Assembly (NCBI GenBank): GCA_031292175.1
Contig: JARLHQ010000017.1
Span: 1-64,000 of the forward strand
Origin: Humidesulfovibrio sp.
GTDB lineage: Bacteria > Desulfobacterota > Desulfovibrionia > Desulfovibrionales > Desulfovibrionaceae
Length of the DNA stretch: 64,000 nt
Reading direction: 5' to 3'
The notes under the pieces are model-generated. The model had not been told where the DNA came from. It did no database searches and saw only the letters and a program-made list of their open reading frames with translations. Both the position numbers and the translations under genes were made by a program. This document shows positions 1-9,287 of the stretch, in pieces (position 1 is the first letter of the stretch; each line of letters starts with the position of its first letter).

Positions 1-2811
1 TATCGGCACCTGGGCATCCAAGGCGCCGGAACTGCCGGTTCTGATCTGCCGTGTGGCCTCCACACCATCCATGACGTCCATTTGAATATCCATGAGCACG
101 CAATCGTATGTGCTCCTCCGCAACGCATCCAGGGCTTCCCCGCCATGGCTGACCGCGACAACCTTGTGCCCCATTTTTTCCAAAGCAAGTCTGGTGCTCA
201 AGCGGTTGATCTCATCGTCCTCGGCAAGAAGAACCTGTAGCGGCCTGGAAGAGCCGGTTGCCTGGCGTTGTTCCGACTCTGCGCTTGTGCCTGATTGCTC
301 TGCTATCTCAAACGGGAGCACTAAATATGCAGACGTTCCAATGCCGATTGTGCTTTCGAATGTGAGTGTGCCGTCCATCGCCTTGACAAGATTGCTGACT
401 ATGGAAAGTCCAAGACCAGCTCCTTGCTGGGCACGGGTATAACTTTCGGAAACCTGCATAAAGGGAGCGCTAATCTGGCCAACCTTCTCATCCGGGATTC
501 CAATGCCCGTATCACTGACGACAAAGAGAAGGCGCGCCATGCCTTTCGGGTGGGTCAAGAGTCTTGAAACCTCCAGCTTTACCGCCCCTTGGTTTGTGAA
601 CTTCATGGCGTTGCCAACGAGATTATACAGGACCTGCCTGACGCGAATCTCATCACCGATAAGGGTTGCCGGGACTTCCGGCGCGACGGTGATGGCAAAG
701 GATAAGCGCTTGCTATAGTATGCCGGGGAAAATGTTTCGGAAAGAGCTGTGAAGACGTTTGCCAACACGAAAGGCCGACGGCTTATGAGCATGCGGCCCG
801 CCTCGATGCGGGACAGGTCTAAGATGTCTCCAAGCAAGTTCGTCAATCTTCCACCAGAACGGATGGCCATCTCGACATACGATTCCACCTCGCTGGACAC
901 GCTGCTTGTTCTAATAAGCTGCAGCATTCCAAGCAGACCGTTGAGCGGAGTGCGGATTTCGTGACTCATGTTGGCCAGAAATGCGGACTTCGCCTTGTTG
1001 GCGGCCTCGGCGTTCTGTCTCGCCTCGATAAGCGTACGTTCTGACTGCTTTAACTCATCAATATCGGTGCATGTGCCAAACCACTTAACAACCGCTCCTT
1101 GGGCGTCCCGCACCGACACCGCGCGAATCAACCACCATCTGTAAACGCCATCCGCTCGGCGCAATCGGCACTCACTCGAATAAGGGACATTGTTTGCAGC
1201 CGCCTTTTTCCAGGTATCCCAGGCCTTTTGTTTGTCGTCAGGATGAAAAGGGATATTCCAGCCATCGCCATGGCTTTCCTCAAGCGTTTGCCCTGTGTAA
1301 TCAGTCCACTGTTGGTTGAGGAAAATGTTTTTACCCTCTGGGGAACAGGCCCAGACAATTTGTGGCATGGCATCGGACAACAAGCGGAATTCACGCTCAC
1401 TTGTCCTTAAGGCCTCTTCCTGTTGTTTGCGTTCGGTGATGACGTCGAACACCGCGACAAAACACCCTGGTTCAGGGCAATAGACTGAGATGTAGAACCA
1501 CATTTGCATGGCGGCGAAAAATGTCTCAAAGCGTTCCGCCGTGCCGGTTCTGGAGACACGGCCATAGGTTTCCAACAGCTCCTGGTCAGTCTGCCGGATG
1601 CCTGGAATGACCTCCGAGACCTTTCTGCCCACGACATTGCGCAATCCCGTCAACGTTTCAAAAGAGTTATTCACTGCGAGATACGTAAAATCCGCGGGCT
1701 TGTCGTCCGCATCGAAATGCATTTTGCAATAGGCGAAGCCGTTCAGCATGTTCTCGAACAACGAGCGGTACATATGTTCGCTCTGGCTCACTGCGCCCTC
1801 CGCCTGTTTGCGCACAGTGATATCGTGGACAATAGAGAAGATGAGCTTTTTGCCCCCAAATGGCAGGAAATCCGTATACACTTCCACGTCCCGCACGGAA
1901 CCGTTCGCCATGCGGTGCTTGAATTCGAAGGGCCCCGCCTTGTGGACGCCCGCCTCTATCTCATCCATGCATTGGCGTACGACCTGCGGGGGCGCGGTGC
2001 TGATTTGGCCGATGGTCATGCCCAGCAGTTGTTCGCGGCCGTATCCATAGAAGTCCACGGCCACCTGGTTGGCATCCAGAATGGCCCCGTTTTCCGGGTC
2101 GATCACGAGCTTTACGGCGTTATGCGCCTCAAAAAGACCACGGTAGCGTGCTTCGCTGGCGGCCAAGGCCTGAACCGACTCCTGGCGTGAAAGCGCCAGG
2201 GCGACGCTTTCAGCGAGGCACTCCAAAAAATCAATAAGTTCAGGGCTGAAGCGGCCAATGCATTTGTCGTTGAACTGGAGCAGCCCATAGGTGGTGCTCC
2301 CGCATCGTAGCGGAACCAAGGCGACAGACTCGTAACCGAAGCCGTTGCAGCGGTTGCGTGTGTTCGATTGACGCTCCTTCTCCGTCGTCCCCGCCAGCAG
2401 CACCGTGGTGGTGTTGCTCCAAAAACTGCCGCGCCCGGTAAAGAAGGCCAACTCCGGGTCGTACCGCTTCTGGATGATGTTGCCACACATGCATTCCAGT
2501 TTCGGCTCACCGCGAGCGTCCAACAACGGGTTGCCAGCCTTGTCCCGTGCGCAAAGGCTCCGCTCCAGGCGCACGAAGTCGTCTGGGAATCCATGGGTTT
2601 CGTAATATGGATAGTCGTTGCCTTCCCGCATGCGGATGCCAACCGCCTCGCAGCCGGACCACTTGTGCAATTCGGCGAGGAGGCCTTTCAAGAAGGTCTG
2701 GCGGTCGCCGCCCGCGCTGAACAGGCGCAGGAGCTCAAGGACGTTGCCATGCAGTGCAGAGGACGGAAGGGGTATGCCTTGCCCGCAGGACGGAGGGGGT
2801 ATGTCTTGCAT
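1..2811 (-). CDS. Hybrid sensor histidine kinase, [12 protein letters not shown]-HisKA-HATPase-REC (partial, runs off left edge)
   Basis: Reading the minus strand from an ATG at 2811 gives 937 codons with no stop before base 1, so the 3' end is missing. An in-frame TAG lies upstream and no other start lies between it and the ATG. Visible in order: a GAF-like region (about 30-215), three PAS domains (about 220-590), a HisKA dimerisation helix with FLANMSHEIRTPLNG (phosphoacceptor His617), an HATPase with DTGIGIPDEK and GAGLGLSIV, and a receiver domain with LMDIQMDVMDG (Asp908). There is no membrane segment, so it is probably a cytoplasmic phosphorelay sensor. The signal sensed and the downstream partner are not visible; an Hpt domain may follow beyond the edge. 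Confidence 0.88.
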   Translation of the reverse strand, partial: MQDIPPPSCGQGIPLPSSALHGNVLELLRLFSAGGDRQTFLKGLLAELHKWSGCEAVGIRMREGNDYPYYETHGFPDDFVRLERSLCARDKAGNPLLDARGEPKLECMCGNIIQKRYDPELAFFTGRGSFWSNTTTVLLAGTTEKERQSNTRNRCNGFGYESVALVPLRCGSTTYGLLQFNDKCIGRFSPELIDFLECLAESVALALSRQESVQALAASEARYRGLFEAHNAVKLVIDPENGAILDANQVAVDFYGYGREQLLGMTIGQISTAPPQVVRQCMDEIEAGVHKAGPFEFKHRMANGSVRDVEVYTDFLPFGGKKLIFSIVHDITVRKQAEGAVSQSEHMYRSLFENMLNGFAYCKMHFDADDKPADFTYLAVNNSFETLTGLRNVVGRKVSEVIPGIRQTDQELLETYGRVSRTGTAERFETFFAAMQMWFYISVYCPEPGCFVAVFDVITERKQQEEALRTSEREFRLLSDAMPQIVWACSPEGKNIFLNQQWTDYTGQTLEESHGDGWNIPFHPDDKQKAWDTWKKAAANNVPYSSECRLRRADGVYRWWLIRAVSVRDAQGAVVKWFGTCTDIDELKQSERTLIEARQNAEAANKAKSAFLANMSHEIRTPLNGLLGMLQLIRTSSVSSEVESYVEMAIRSGGRLTNLLGDILDLSRIEAGRMLISRRPFVLANVFTALSETFSPAYYSKRLSFAITVAPEVPATLIGDEIRVRQVLYNLVGNAMKFTNQGAVKLEVSRLLTHPKGMARLLFVVSDTGIGIPDEKVGQISAPFMQVSESYTRAQQGAGLGLSIVSNLVKAMDGTLTFESTIGIGTSAYLVLPFEIAEQSGTSAESEQRQATGSSRPLQVLLAEDDEINRLSTRLALEKMGHKVVAVSHGGEALDALRRSTYDCVLMDIQMDVMDGVEATRQIRTGSSGALDAQVPI

Positions 2812-2856
2812 GGGGTCCGTGCCTGCTAAGGGTTCGTATCGGATAGACTATTTTAC

Positions 2857-2885
2857 GATATGTATTATGTTCCCGGTGATGTCAA
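2857..2885 (-). promoter_or_regulatory. Putative sigma-70 promoter of the hybrid kinase
   Basis: On the minus strand an exact TTGACA (2885-2880) is followed by an AT-rich stretch in which CATATC (2862-2857) lies 17 bases away. The -35 is perfect and the -10 is weak. It lies about 45 bases upstream of the kinase ATG. Confidence 0.45.
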
Positions 2886-3300
2886 GGGACCCCTGACCGG
2901 CTTGGCCCTTTCGGACCCATTGGGACTTGGAAGAGTGGCGCCTTTGCGAAAAGGGGGGGCATGGGGACGGGAAGATTTTCCGGGGAGCAAATGAGACACC
3001 CTGCGCGAGGCCGCCCGGAAACCGTGCAGGCAGCGCTCCCCTCCTCCGTATAGGTCGCGCGGGTGCGACTTTATGCCGAAGCGGCGCCGCAGGTCGAGGC
3101 TGGGGATGACCTTCCCGCGCGGATGGACGCCTCCCGCCACGGTTACAGGGGCGCGGACCACATGCGTGGTTCTCAGGGCGCGGGTGATCCCCGTGGCCTC
3201 CGGGGGCTCCACCCAGAATTCCTCGTGGCCAGGGGCAAAGGCGACACGCGGTGCTTTGCGGATCTGCCCCGCCCTCGGCTGCGGCCTTCGCTCAGGACTC
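2886..3300. other. Intergenic stretch with no recognisable gene
   Basis: About 415 bases between the kinase promoter and the end of the chemotaxis receptor. Open frames exist on both strands (up to 115 codons on the minus strand), but none has a ribosome binding site, recognisable domain or neighbours that support it. No tRNA, clear terminator or repeat was seen. Confidence 0.5.
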
Positions 3301-5065
3301 CTAGCCGCCGCTCTTCAGCCGCTCAATGAGGGCCCGCAGGGTCTGGGTCTGGCGCGCGAGCTCTGTTATGGCCTGGGCGGACTGGGCCATGGCGTTGGCC
3401 GTCTCGCCGGAGATGCGGCTGACCTCTTCAATGCTGCGGTTGATCTCCTCGCTGGCGGCCGACTGCTCCTCGCTGGCGGTGGCGATGCTGCGCACCTGGT
3501 CCGTGGAGACCTCCACCAGCTGCACGATCTCCCTCAGGGCCTCGCCGCTCTTGTTGGCAAGCCCCGTGGCCTCTTCGATGCTGCTCGCCGCGTGTTCCAC
3601 ATTTCCCAGATTCTTCTTCGTGCCGACCTGGATGCCGTGGATGGCGTCCCCGACCTCCTTGGTCGCGGTCATGGTCTTCTCGGCCAGCTTGCGCACCTCG
3701 TCGGCCACGACGGCGAACCCTCGCCCGGCGTCGCCCGCGCGGGCCGCCTCAATGGCGGCGTTCAAGGCCAGCAGATTGGTCTGGTCGGCGATGTCGGAGA
3801 TGACGTTCATGATCTGGCCAATGCCCTCGGCCTGCTTGCCGAGCTCGTCCATATCCAGGCGCATGGTGTTGGACACGCTCTGCACCGTGCCGATGCCAGC
3901 CACCACCTGGCCCACGATCTTGGCGCCGTCCAGGGCCTTGGCCCTGGCGTTCGCGGCCGAATTCGCGGCCTGGGAGGCGCTCTTGGCCACCTCCAGCACC
4001 GTGGCGTTCATCTCCTCCATGGACGTGGACGTGTCGACGAGGCGCTGGGACTCCATTTCGGTGCCCTTGCTCGACTGCTCCACCTGCGCGGAGAGTTCCT
4101 CCGAGGCCGAGCTGATGACCTCCACGACCTTCTCCAACTGCGTGGCCGCAGCGACCATGCCCTCCGCCTTGGCGCGCTCGGCCTGGGCCTTGGCGGCAAC
4201 GGCCTCGTCCGTGGCGATCTTGGCGAGCCGGGCCTGTTCCGCCGCCTCGGCGGTCTTGGCGTCGGCCTCGGCGATCTTGGCCTTCATGGCGCCCACCATG
4301 TCCTGCATGACGGCATAGACGCCGATCTTGAGCTTCTGCGGGCGGAAGGCCACGTCCAGGTCGCCCCCCGCGATCTTGCTGGAGACCTCGTAAAGATACC
4401 AGGGATCCTCGCCCAACTGCCGCGTGACGTCTGTGGTGATGACCAGCCCCAGGCCGATGGAGACGGCAAAACCCAGGGCCATGAGGACATACATCAGCGT
4501 GGCCGCGGCCGCCGCCTGCGAGGAATTGTCCTCCGAGATGCGCTTGCCCTGGTCATTCTTGGCCTTGACCAGCGCGTCTATGGCGTAGCGGACCTTGTTC
4601 GCGTTCTGGCGCACCTCTCCTTGCAACAGGCTGAAGGCCTCATCCGGCTTGCCCTCGTGGACGAGCGTAGCGACCCTGTCCGCCCCCGTAGTCCTCCTGC
4701 GCGGCCCGCAGTTCGCCAAGGGTCTGGCGTTCCTCATCCGTCTGGAGGCTCTTTTCATACTCGGCCAGCTTCACGGGGAACTGGCCCCGGAACAACGTGT
4801 TCTCATCAAGCATCTTCTGCTGCTCTTCGTGCGCCTTCTCCCCCACCAGCACGGCCATGTTCACGCGGTAGCGCTGGAACGTGACGGCGATGTCGCCAAT
4901 ATTGCCCACGGGCACAGTGAGTTTGGAGTACAGAAAAGCGTCGGCGCTATCGAGCTGATGGATTTTTCTGCTGCCGAGAAAACCGATGACCAGGCAGATC
5001 AGGGAGACCAGCAGAAAGCCGGAAATCAGCTTGGTGCGGAGCGTCAACTGGTGGAACAGGTTCAT
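3301..5065 (-). pseudogene. Methyl-accepting chemotaxis protein, interrupted by a frameshift
   Basis: Two minus-strand frames together make one receptor. The first (ATG at 5065, stop at 4640) carries an N-terminal membrane helix (about 12-30) and a four-helix-bundle-like periplasmic domain. The second resumes the same protein through a membrane segment, HAMP-like linker and full signalling domain, with the hairpin-tip motif [18 protein letters not shown] and EVRKLAEKT. The frames meet at a run of five C on the plus strand (4683-4687). Four, or seven, would restore one chain of about 587 residues. No C-terminal CheR-binding pentapeptide is present. This is either a true pseudogene, a slippage-prone site or a sequencing error; the intact remainder favours a recent event. 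Confidence 0.85.
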
Positions 5066-5198
5066 GGTGGCGGCCCCTCGGGTTGTGGTTACTATTTACG
5101 TAGAACGATACACTATTGATACGCATTTGCAATCCGCGGGGTTGAAATAAGCGCACGGCCCTATTCGGAAAATATTTGTCTGTACAGCAAAAGGTCTG

Positions 5199-5212
5199 AA
5201 GCAATATTGCTT
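5199..5212. promoter_or_regulatory. Perfect 14-bp palindrome in the divergent MCP/msrAB intergenic region
   Basis: AAGCAATATTGCTT is a perfect palindrome located 134 bases upstream of the receptor start and 112 bases upstream of msrAB, in AT-rich sequence. It could be an operator for either gene. No regulator is assigned. Confidence 0.35.
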
Positions 5213-5259
5213 GTTTTCGAATCGCGCCAGAGGGATGCGGGAGACGGGAGCCACAGCCA

Positions 5260-5288
5260 TTGACAGATGCGCGGTTCCACATCAAATA
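5260..5288 (+). promoter_or_regulatory. Putative promoter of msrAB
   Basis: TTGACA at 5260-5265 is exact. CAAATA at 5283-5288 lies 17 bases away as a weak -10. The msrAB start codon follows 36 bases later. Confidence 0.4.
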
Positions 5289-5323
5289 GGGTATGGTCGT
5301 GTGAACCCAACAGGAGAACGCTC

Positions 5324-6460
5324 ATGCGCAAGACAATGACGCTTGTGGCCGTGTCTCTGGCCCTGCTGCTTGCTGTGGGAGCTTCCATCGTCCAGGCGGA
5401 TCCGCCGTCGAAAGACCGTGAGCACAAGGAGGCCGGGATGAAGACTGAGACCCTTGCCATAGCCACCTTCGCGGGCGGCTGTTTCTGGTGTGTGGAGTCG
5501 GACTTCAGCCACGTCCCCGGCGTGGCGCAGGTGACCTCCGGCTACGCCGGAGGCGCGGAGCCGAATCCCACCTACAGCCAGGTTTCCGAGGGGCTGACGG
5601 GGCACCGGGAGTCCGTGCAGCTCCACTATGACCCGGCCAAGGTGAGCTACCGGCAGCTCCTGGAGTGGTTCTGGCGGCACCACGACCCCACGGACGTGGG
5701 CGGACAGTTCTGCGACCGGGGCAAGCAGTACCGTCCGGCCATCTTCGTGCACAACGCGGAACAACGCCGCGAGGCGGAGGAGTCCAAGCAGCGCCTCATT
5801 GATTCCAAGGTGCTGGCCAAGCCGGTTCTCACGCCGATCATCGACTACACCACGTTCTATCCCGCCGAGGACTACCACCAACGCTATTTCGAAAAGAACC
5901 CGCTGCGCTACAAGTTCTATCGCTACAATTGCGGCCGCGACCAGACCCTCCGGGGGATCTGGGGCACCGAGGCGGACAAGCCGTTTTCGGCTTACACGGC
6001 GGCGGCGGTCGCGCCGGGCGCCTGGGTCAAGCCGAGCCGCGAGCAGTTGAAGGCCCGGCTCACGCCCATGCAGTTCAAGGTCACGCAGGAGAACGGCACC
6101 GAGCCGCCCTTCACGAACGAGTACGACGCCAACAAGCGCGAGGGCATCTACGTGGACATCCTGTCCGGCGAGCCGCTGTTCAGCTCCAAGGACAAATTCG
6201 ACTCCGGCACGGGCTGGCCCAGCTTCACCCGGCCGCTGGAGCCCGGCAACATCGTGGAGCGTGAGGACAGCTCGCTGTTCTCCACGCGCACCGAGGTCCG
6301 CAGCAGGCTCGGAGACAACCACCTCGGCCACGTCTTCCCGGACGGACCCAAGCCAACGGGCCTGCGCTACTGCATGAACTCCGCGGCCCTGCGCTTCATC
6401 CCCAAGCAGGACCTGGCCAAGGATGGCTACGGCGCGTATCTGAAGCTCTTCGCCAAGTAG
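5324..6460 (+). CDS. msrAB: Bifunctional peptide-methionine sulfoxide reductase MsrA/MsrB, exported
   Basis: Reduces both S- and R-methionine sulfoxide in oxidised proteins. The chosen ATG has CAGGAG 8 bases upstream and gives 378 residues; an in-frame ATG 57 bases earlier lacks such a site. An N-terminal signal peptide (about 1-25, ending IVQA) points to export. The MsrA domain carries GCFWC near residue 52. The MsrB domain carries [10 protein letters not shown] and [11 protein letters not shown] (catalytic Cys about 349). MsrB lacks the two CxxC zinc pairs and has [15 protein letters not shown] at that place, as in the zinc-free PilB-type branch. It opens the arsenosugar-type cluster and is 46 bases from the next gene. 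Confidence 0.93.
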   Translation: MRKTMTLVAVSLALLLAVGASIVQADPPSKDREHKEAGMKTETLAIATFAGGCFWCVESDFSHVPGVAQVTSGYAGGAEPNPTYSQVSEGLTGHRESVQLHYDPAKVSYRQLLEWFWRHHDPTDVGGQFCDRGKQYRPAIFVHNAEQRREAEESKQRLIDSKVLAKPVLTPIIDYTTFYPAEDYHQRYFEKNPLRYKFYRYNCGRDQTLRGIWGTEADKPFSAYTAAAVAPGAWVKPSREQLKARLTPMQFKVTQENGTEPPFTNEYDANKREGIYVDILSGEPLFSSKDKFDSGTGWPSFTRPLEPGNIVEREDSSLFSTRTEVRSRLGDNHLGHVFPDGPKPTGLRYCMNSAALRFIPKQDLAKDGYGAYLKLFAK

Positions 6461-6506
6461 GCCCACGCAACGCGGCGCCCCGGACGCCAAACCCAAGGAA
6501 CACCTC

Positions 6507-6836
6507 ATGACCTATTACGACCCGAAGGACCTGGCCAAATTCGGCGAGATCGGCAAGAACGCGCCTGAAGCGGCCAGAAAGTTTTTCGCCTACTATGAGG
6601 AGGTCTTTGCCGAGGGCGCGCTCACGGAGCGGGAGAAATCGCTCATCGCCCTGGCCGTGGCCCATGCGGTGCAATGCCCGTACTGCATCGACGCCTACAC
6701 CAACGCGTGCCTGGAAAAAGGCTCCAACCCCGACGAGATGACCGAAGCCGTGCATGTGGCCGCGGCCATCCGTGGCGGGGCCACCCTGGTGCATGGGGTG
6801 CAGATGCGCAACATCCTGGACAAGAAGACCATCTAG
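6507..6836 (+). CDS. AhpD/carboxymuconolactone-decarboxylase-fold protein, arsenosugar-associated peroxidase-like
   Basis: 109 residues with the AhpD-type redox motif CPYC (Cys57, Cys60) followed by a helix with DAYTNACLEKG. The fold is that of small alkylhydroperoxidase-like thiol oxidoreductases. The gene starts after AAGGAACACCTC and ends 9 bases before the radical SAM gene, so the two are surely co-transcribed. Proteins of this subfamily sit next to ArsS in many genomes and are named arsenosugar biosynthesis-associated peroxidase-like proteins. The real reaction is not established. Given the neighbour, it may supply or recycle reducing equivalents for the Cys/Sec-rich tail of ArsS (inference). 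Confidence 0.85.
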   Translation: MTYYDPKDLAKFGEIGKNAPEAARKFFAYYEEVFAEGALTEREKSLIALAVAHAVQCPYCIDAYTNACLEKGSNPDEMTEAVHVAAAIRGGATLVHGVQMRNILDKKTI

Positions 6837-6845
6837 GCCGCCGCC

Positions 6846-7787
6846 ATGGAAGCGTTGGACTTTGCCGAAACCCTGGCCCGGCAAGGGCTGGAGTTGCGAA
6901 AAGGCCGGGCCGAGTGCCTGCAGGTCAACGTGGGGGCCCTGTGCAACCTCTCCTGCCGGCATTGCCACCTGGAGGCCGGGCCGGAGCGGACGGACGTCAT
7001 GAGCCGCGCGACCATGGACGAGGTCATCGCCCTGGCCCGGCGCGCCCCTTTCGCCACGGTGGACGTCACCGGCGGCGCGCCGGAACTCAACCCGGACATC
7101 GTACACCTGCTTAAAGGCCTGGGCCCGCTGGCGGCCAAGCGCATCTTCCGCACCAACCTGCTGGCGCTGGAAGGCAAAAGCGGCCTCATGGCCCTGCTTC
7201 TGGCAGACGGCTGGAGCATCGGGGCCTCCTTGCCCGCCGTCAACGCGGGGCAGGTGGAGAGCATCCGGGGCGCGGGGGTGTTTGAGAGAAGCCTGGACAT
7301 GCTGCGCCAGCTCAACGCCCTCGGCTATGGACAGGCGGGCGGGCCGGAACTGCACCTGGTGTCCAACCCCGCCGGCGCTTTTCTGCCCCCGGCGCAGCAC
7401 GCGGCCACCAGGACATTTCGCCAGGCCTTGGAGCGCCGGGCCATCAGCTTCAATTCGCTCTTCGTCTTCGCCAACGTGCCCCTGGGCCGCTTCCAGGCCT
7501 GGCTCACGCGCTCCGGCAATCTGGACGCCTACATGCAGCGGCTGCGCCAGGGCTTCAACCCGGAGGTGGTGTGCGGGCTCATGTGCCGCGCCATCGTCTC
7601 CGTGGCCTGGGACGGCGCGCTTTACGACTGCGACTTCAATCTGGCCGCAGGGCTCCCGTCGAACGGCCCCCGGCATCTGCGCGACTATCTGGCCCACCAG
7701 GAGGGCGCGGCCATTCCCGTGGGCGAGCACTGTTTCGCCTGCACCGCCGGGTCGGGCTTCACCTGAGGCGGCGCGGTGGTGGCCTAG
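6846..7787 (+). CDS. arsS: Radical SAM protein ArsS, probable selenoprotein (UGA 7764-7766 read as Sec)
   Basis: Radical SAM enzyme with CNLSCRHC cluster ligands (Cys33, Cys37, Cys40). The C-terminal Cys-rich domain shows CGLMCR, YDCDFN and HCFACTAGSG. The family, placed in arsenosugar formation, normally ends CTAG(A/S)GSSCGG. Here the frame reads CTAGSGFT, then TGA, then GGAVVA and TAG at 7785-7787. The TGA falls exactly where the conserved Cys should be and the conserved GG follows it. A hairpin lies directly downstream. The protein would be 313 residues with Sec307; termination at the TGA would give 306 residues lacking the conserved tail. This family and its two associated transferases are also known as the rSAM/selenodomain group. 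The recoding is a strong inference, not proven by sequence alone. Confidence 0.85.
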
Positions 7788-7799
7788 TTCAGGCCGCGC
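7767..7799 (+). promoter_or_regulatory. Candidate bacterial SECIS hairpin downstream of the arsS UGA
   Basis: Directly 3' of the UGA, GCGCGG (7771-7776) can pair with CCGCGC (7794-7799). Inside, CCU (7783-7785) pairs with AGG (7791-7793) and closes the apical loop AGUUC; UGGUGG is left as a bulge. The loop contains G and U and lies about 20 bases after the UGA, in the range known for bacterial SECIS elements. The final arsS stop TAG lies inside the structure. Confidence 0.5.
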
Positions 7800-7810
7800 A
7801 AAACCCCGTC

Positions 7811-9274
7811 CTAGCCGTCCACAGGCCTTGGCGCGCAGGCCCGGCCCTTGAGGCCGAACGCATAGTGCAGGGCCTTTTGCACCACGGGGGAGAAAAGCTT
7901 CTCGGCCACGACGCGCCCGGCCACGGCCTTGGCCATCTCGGCGCGCGTGGGGTACGGATGGACGATGCCCGCCAGGGTGGCCAGCGAAACCTTGCCGCCC
8001 AGCACCGCCGCCCACTCGCCCAGAAGCTCGCCCGCGCCCTGCCCGACGATCTGCACGCCCAGCGGCTGGCCATCCTCTCCCAGCAGCAGCTTGAGCCAGC
8101 CGCCGGTCTCGCCCTCGGCCCGCGCCCGGTCATTGTCCGCGAACGCCTCCGTGACCACGCGGTACGCGCGCCCCGCACGCGTGGCCATATCCTCGTTCAG
8201 GCCGATGTGCGCCAGGCCCGGCTCGGTGTAGGTGCACCAGGGCAGACGGGTGTAGTCGGCCTTGCGCGGCAGCCGGAACACGGCGTTCGCCACGATGATG
8301 CCCGCCTCGTACCCGGCGGCGTGGGTGAACTGGTACGCCCCGGTGACGTCGCCGCAGGCGAAGATGTGCGGCCTGCTGGTGCGCATGCGCGCGTCGACGG
8401 CGATGCCCTTGCTGGTGTAAGCCACCCCGGCGTTCTCCAGCCCCAGGTCCGAGACGTTCGGCGCGCGCCCCAGGGCCACCAGGAGGGCGTCCCCGGACAG
8501 GGTCACGCCACGGCCGTCCTGCTCAAACAGCACCTCCGCGCGCCCGCTGGCCCCGCGCACGCTCTGCAGCGCCGCGCCCAGATGGAAGCGCACGCCCTCG
8601 GCCGCGAGGCCCCGCTGCACCTCGGCGGCCATGTCCGCGTCGTCGCGGCTCAGGATGCGCTTGCCGCGCTGGATCACGTCCACCTGTGAGCCCAGGCGGC
8701 GGAAGGCCTGGGCCAGCTCCACGGCGATGGGCCCGCCGCCCAGGATGAGCAGGCGCTCCGGCAGGCGGTCCAGGGAGAAGATCTCGCGGTTGGTCAGGTG
8801 CGGAGTGTCCGCGAGACCCGAAATCGGCGGGATCTGCGCGCGCGAGCCCGTGGCGATGACCCACTTGGCCGCACTGACGCGCTTGCCGTCCACCTCGGCC
8901 ACATGCTCGTCCACAAAACGCGCCGCGCCGAAACGCACCTCGGCCCCCAGGCCGCAGAAACGCTCGATGGAATCTTGGCCCCGGATGTCGGCGATGACCG
9001 CCTGGATGCGCGCGCGCACGCGGGCGAAGTCCACGGGCGGCGGATCGACGGACGGCAGGCCATAGGCTTCGGCCCGCGCCATGACATGCCGGGCCTTGGC
9101 CGTGGCGATGAGGGTCTTGCTCGGCACGCAGCCGTAGAACAGGCAGTCGCCGCCGAGGTGCGCCTCGCGCTCCAGGAGCAGGGTGCGCGCGCCCAGGCGC
9201 GCCGTCCCGGCGGCCACGGAAAGTCCGCCCGCGCCGCCGCCGATGATCGCGATGTCGTAGTCGAATGCCGCCAC
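7811..9274 (-). CDS. FAD-dependent pyridine nucleotide-disulfide oxidoreductase (mercuric reductase / lipoamide dehydrogenase family)
   Basis: 487 residues. The start is a GTG at 9274 with AGGAGG just upstream; earlier in-frame codons lie inside the neighbouring gene. An N-terminal FAD-binding site IIGGGAGGLSVAAG is followed by the redox-active disulfide GGDCLFYGCVPSKTL. An NAD(P)H-binding GGGPIAVELAQAF, the second FAD site FACGDVTGAYQFTHAA, and a C-terminal dimerisation domain with HPYPTRAEM complete the class I architecture. There is no N-terminal HMA domain and no C-terminal vicinal Cys pair, so mercuric reductase activity is unlikely. It lies 13 bases after the TVP38 gene on the same strand, a pairing seen often. 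The substrate is unknown. Confidence 0.88.
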   Translation of the reverse strand: MAAFDYDIAIIGGGAGGLSVAAGTARLGARTLLLEREAHLGGDCLFYGCVPSKTLIATAKARHVMARAEAYGLPSVDPPPVDFARVRARIQAVIADIRGQDSIERFCGLGAEVRFGAARFVDEHVAEVDGKRVSAAKWVIATGSRAQIPPISGLADTPHLTNREIFSLDRLPERLLILGGGPIAVELAQAFRRLGSQVDVIQRGKRILSRDDADMAAEVQRGLAAEGVRFHLGAALQSVRGASGRAEVLFEQDGRGVTLSGDALLVALGRAPNVSDLGLENAGVAYTSKGIAVDARMRTSRPHIFACGDVTGAYQFTHAAGYEAGIIVANAVFRLPRKADYTRLPWCTYTEPGLAHIGLNEDMATRAGRAYRVVTEAFADNDRARAEGETGGWLKLLLGEDGQPLGVQIVGQGAGELLGEWAAVLGGKVSLATLAGIVHPYPTRAEMAKAVAGRVVAEKLFSPVVQKALHYAFGLKGRACAPRPVDG

Positions 9275-9287
9275 AGGAACCTCCTGT

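Noticed and set aside
1504-2190. 228-codon plus-strand open frame opposite the hybrid kinase
   Set aside because: It is a shadow of the long minus-strand kinase frame that has clear PAS, HisKA and REC motifs; the plus frame has none.
2886-3300. 115-codon minus-strand frame in the intergenic gap
   Set aside because: No start context, domain or family resemblance; amino-acid make-up is that of random high-GC sequence.
3073-4884. 603-codon plus-strand open frame opposite the chemotaxis receptor
   Set aside because: Leu/Gly/His-rich translation typical of antisense frames in high-GC coding DNA; the minus strand has the MCP motifs.
6675-6686. Possible selenocysteine in the AhpD-like protein
   Set aside because: The redox motif is encoded as Cys-Pro-Tyr-Cys with normal TGC codons and the gene ends in TAG.
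6396-8015. 539-codon minus-strand open frame across the ArsS region
   Set aside because: It covers three well-supported plus-strand genes and shows no motif of its own.
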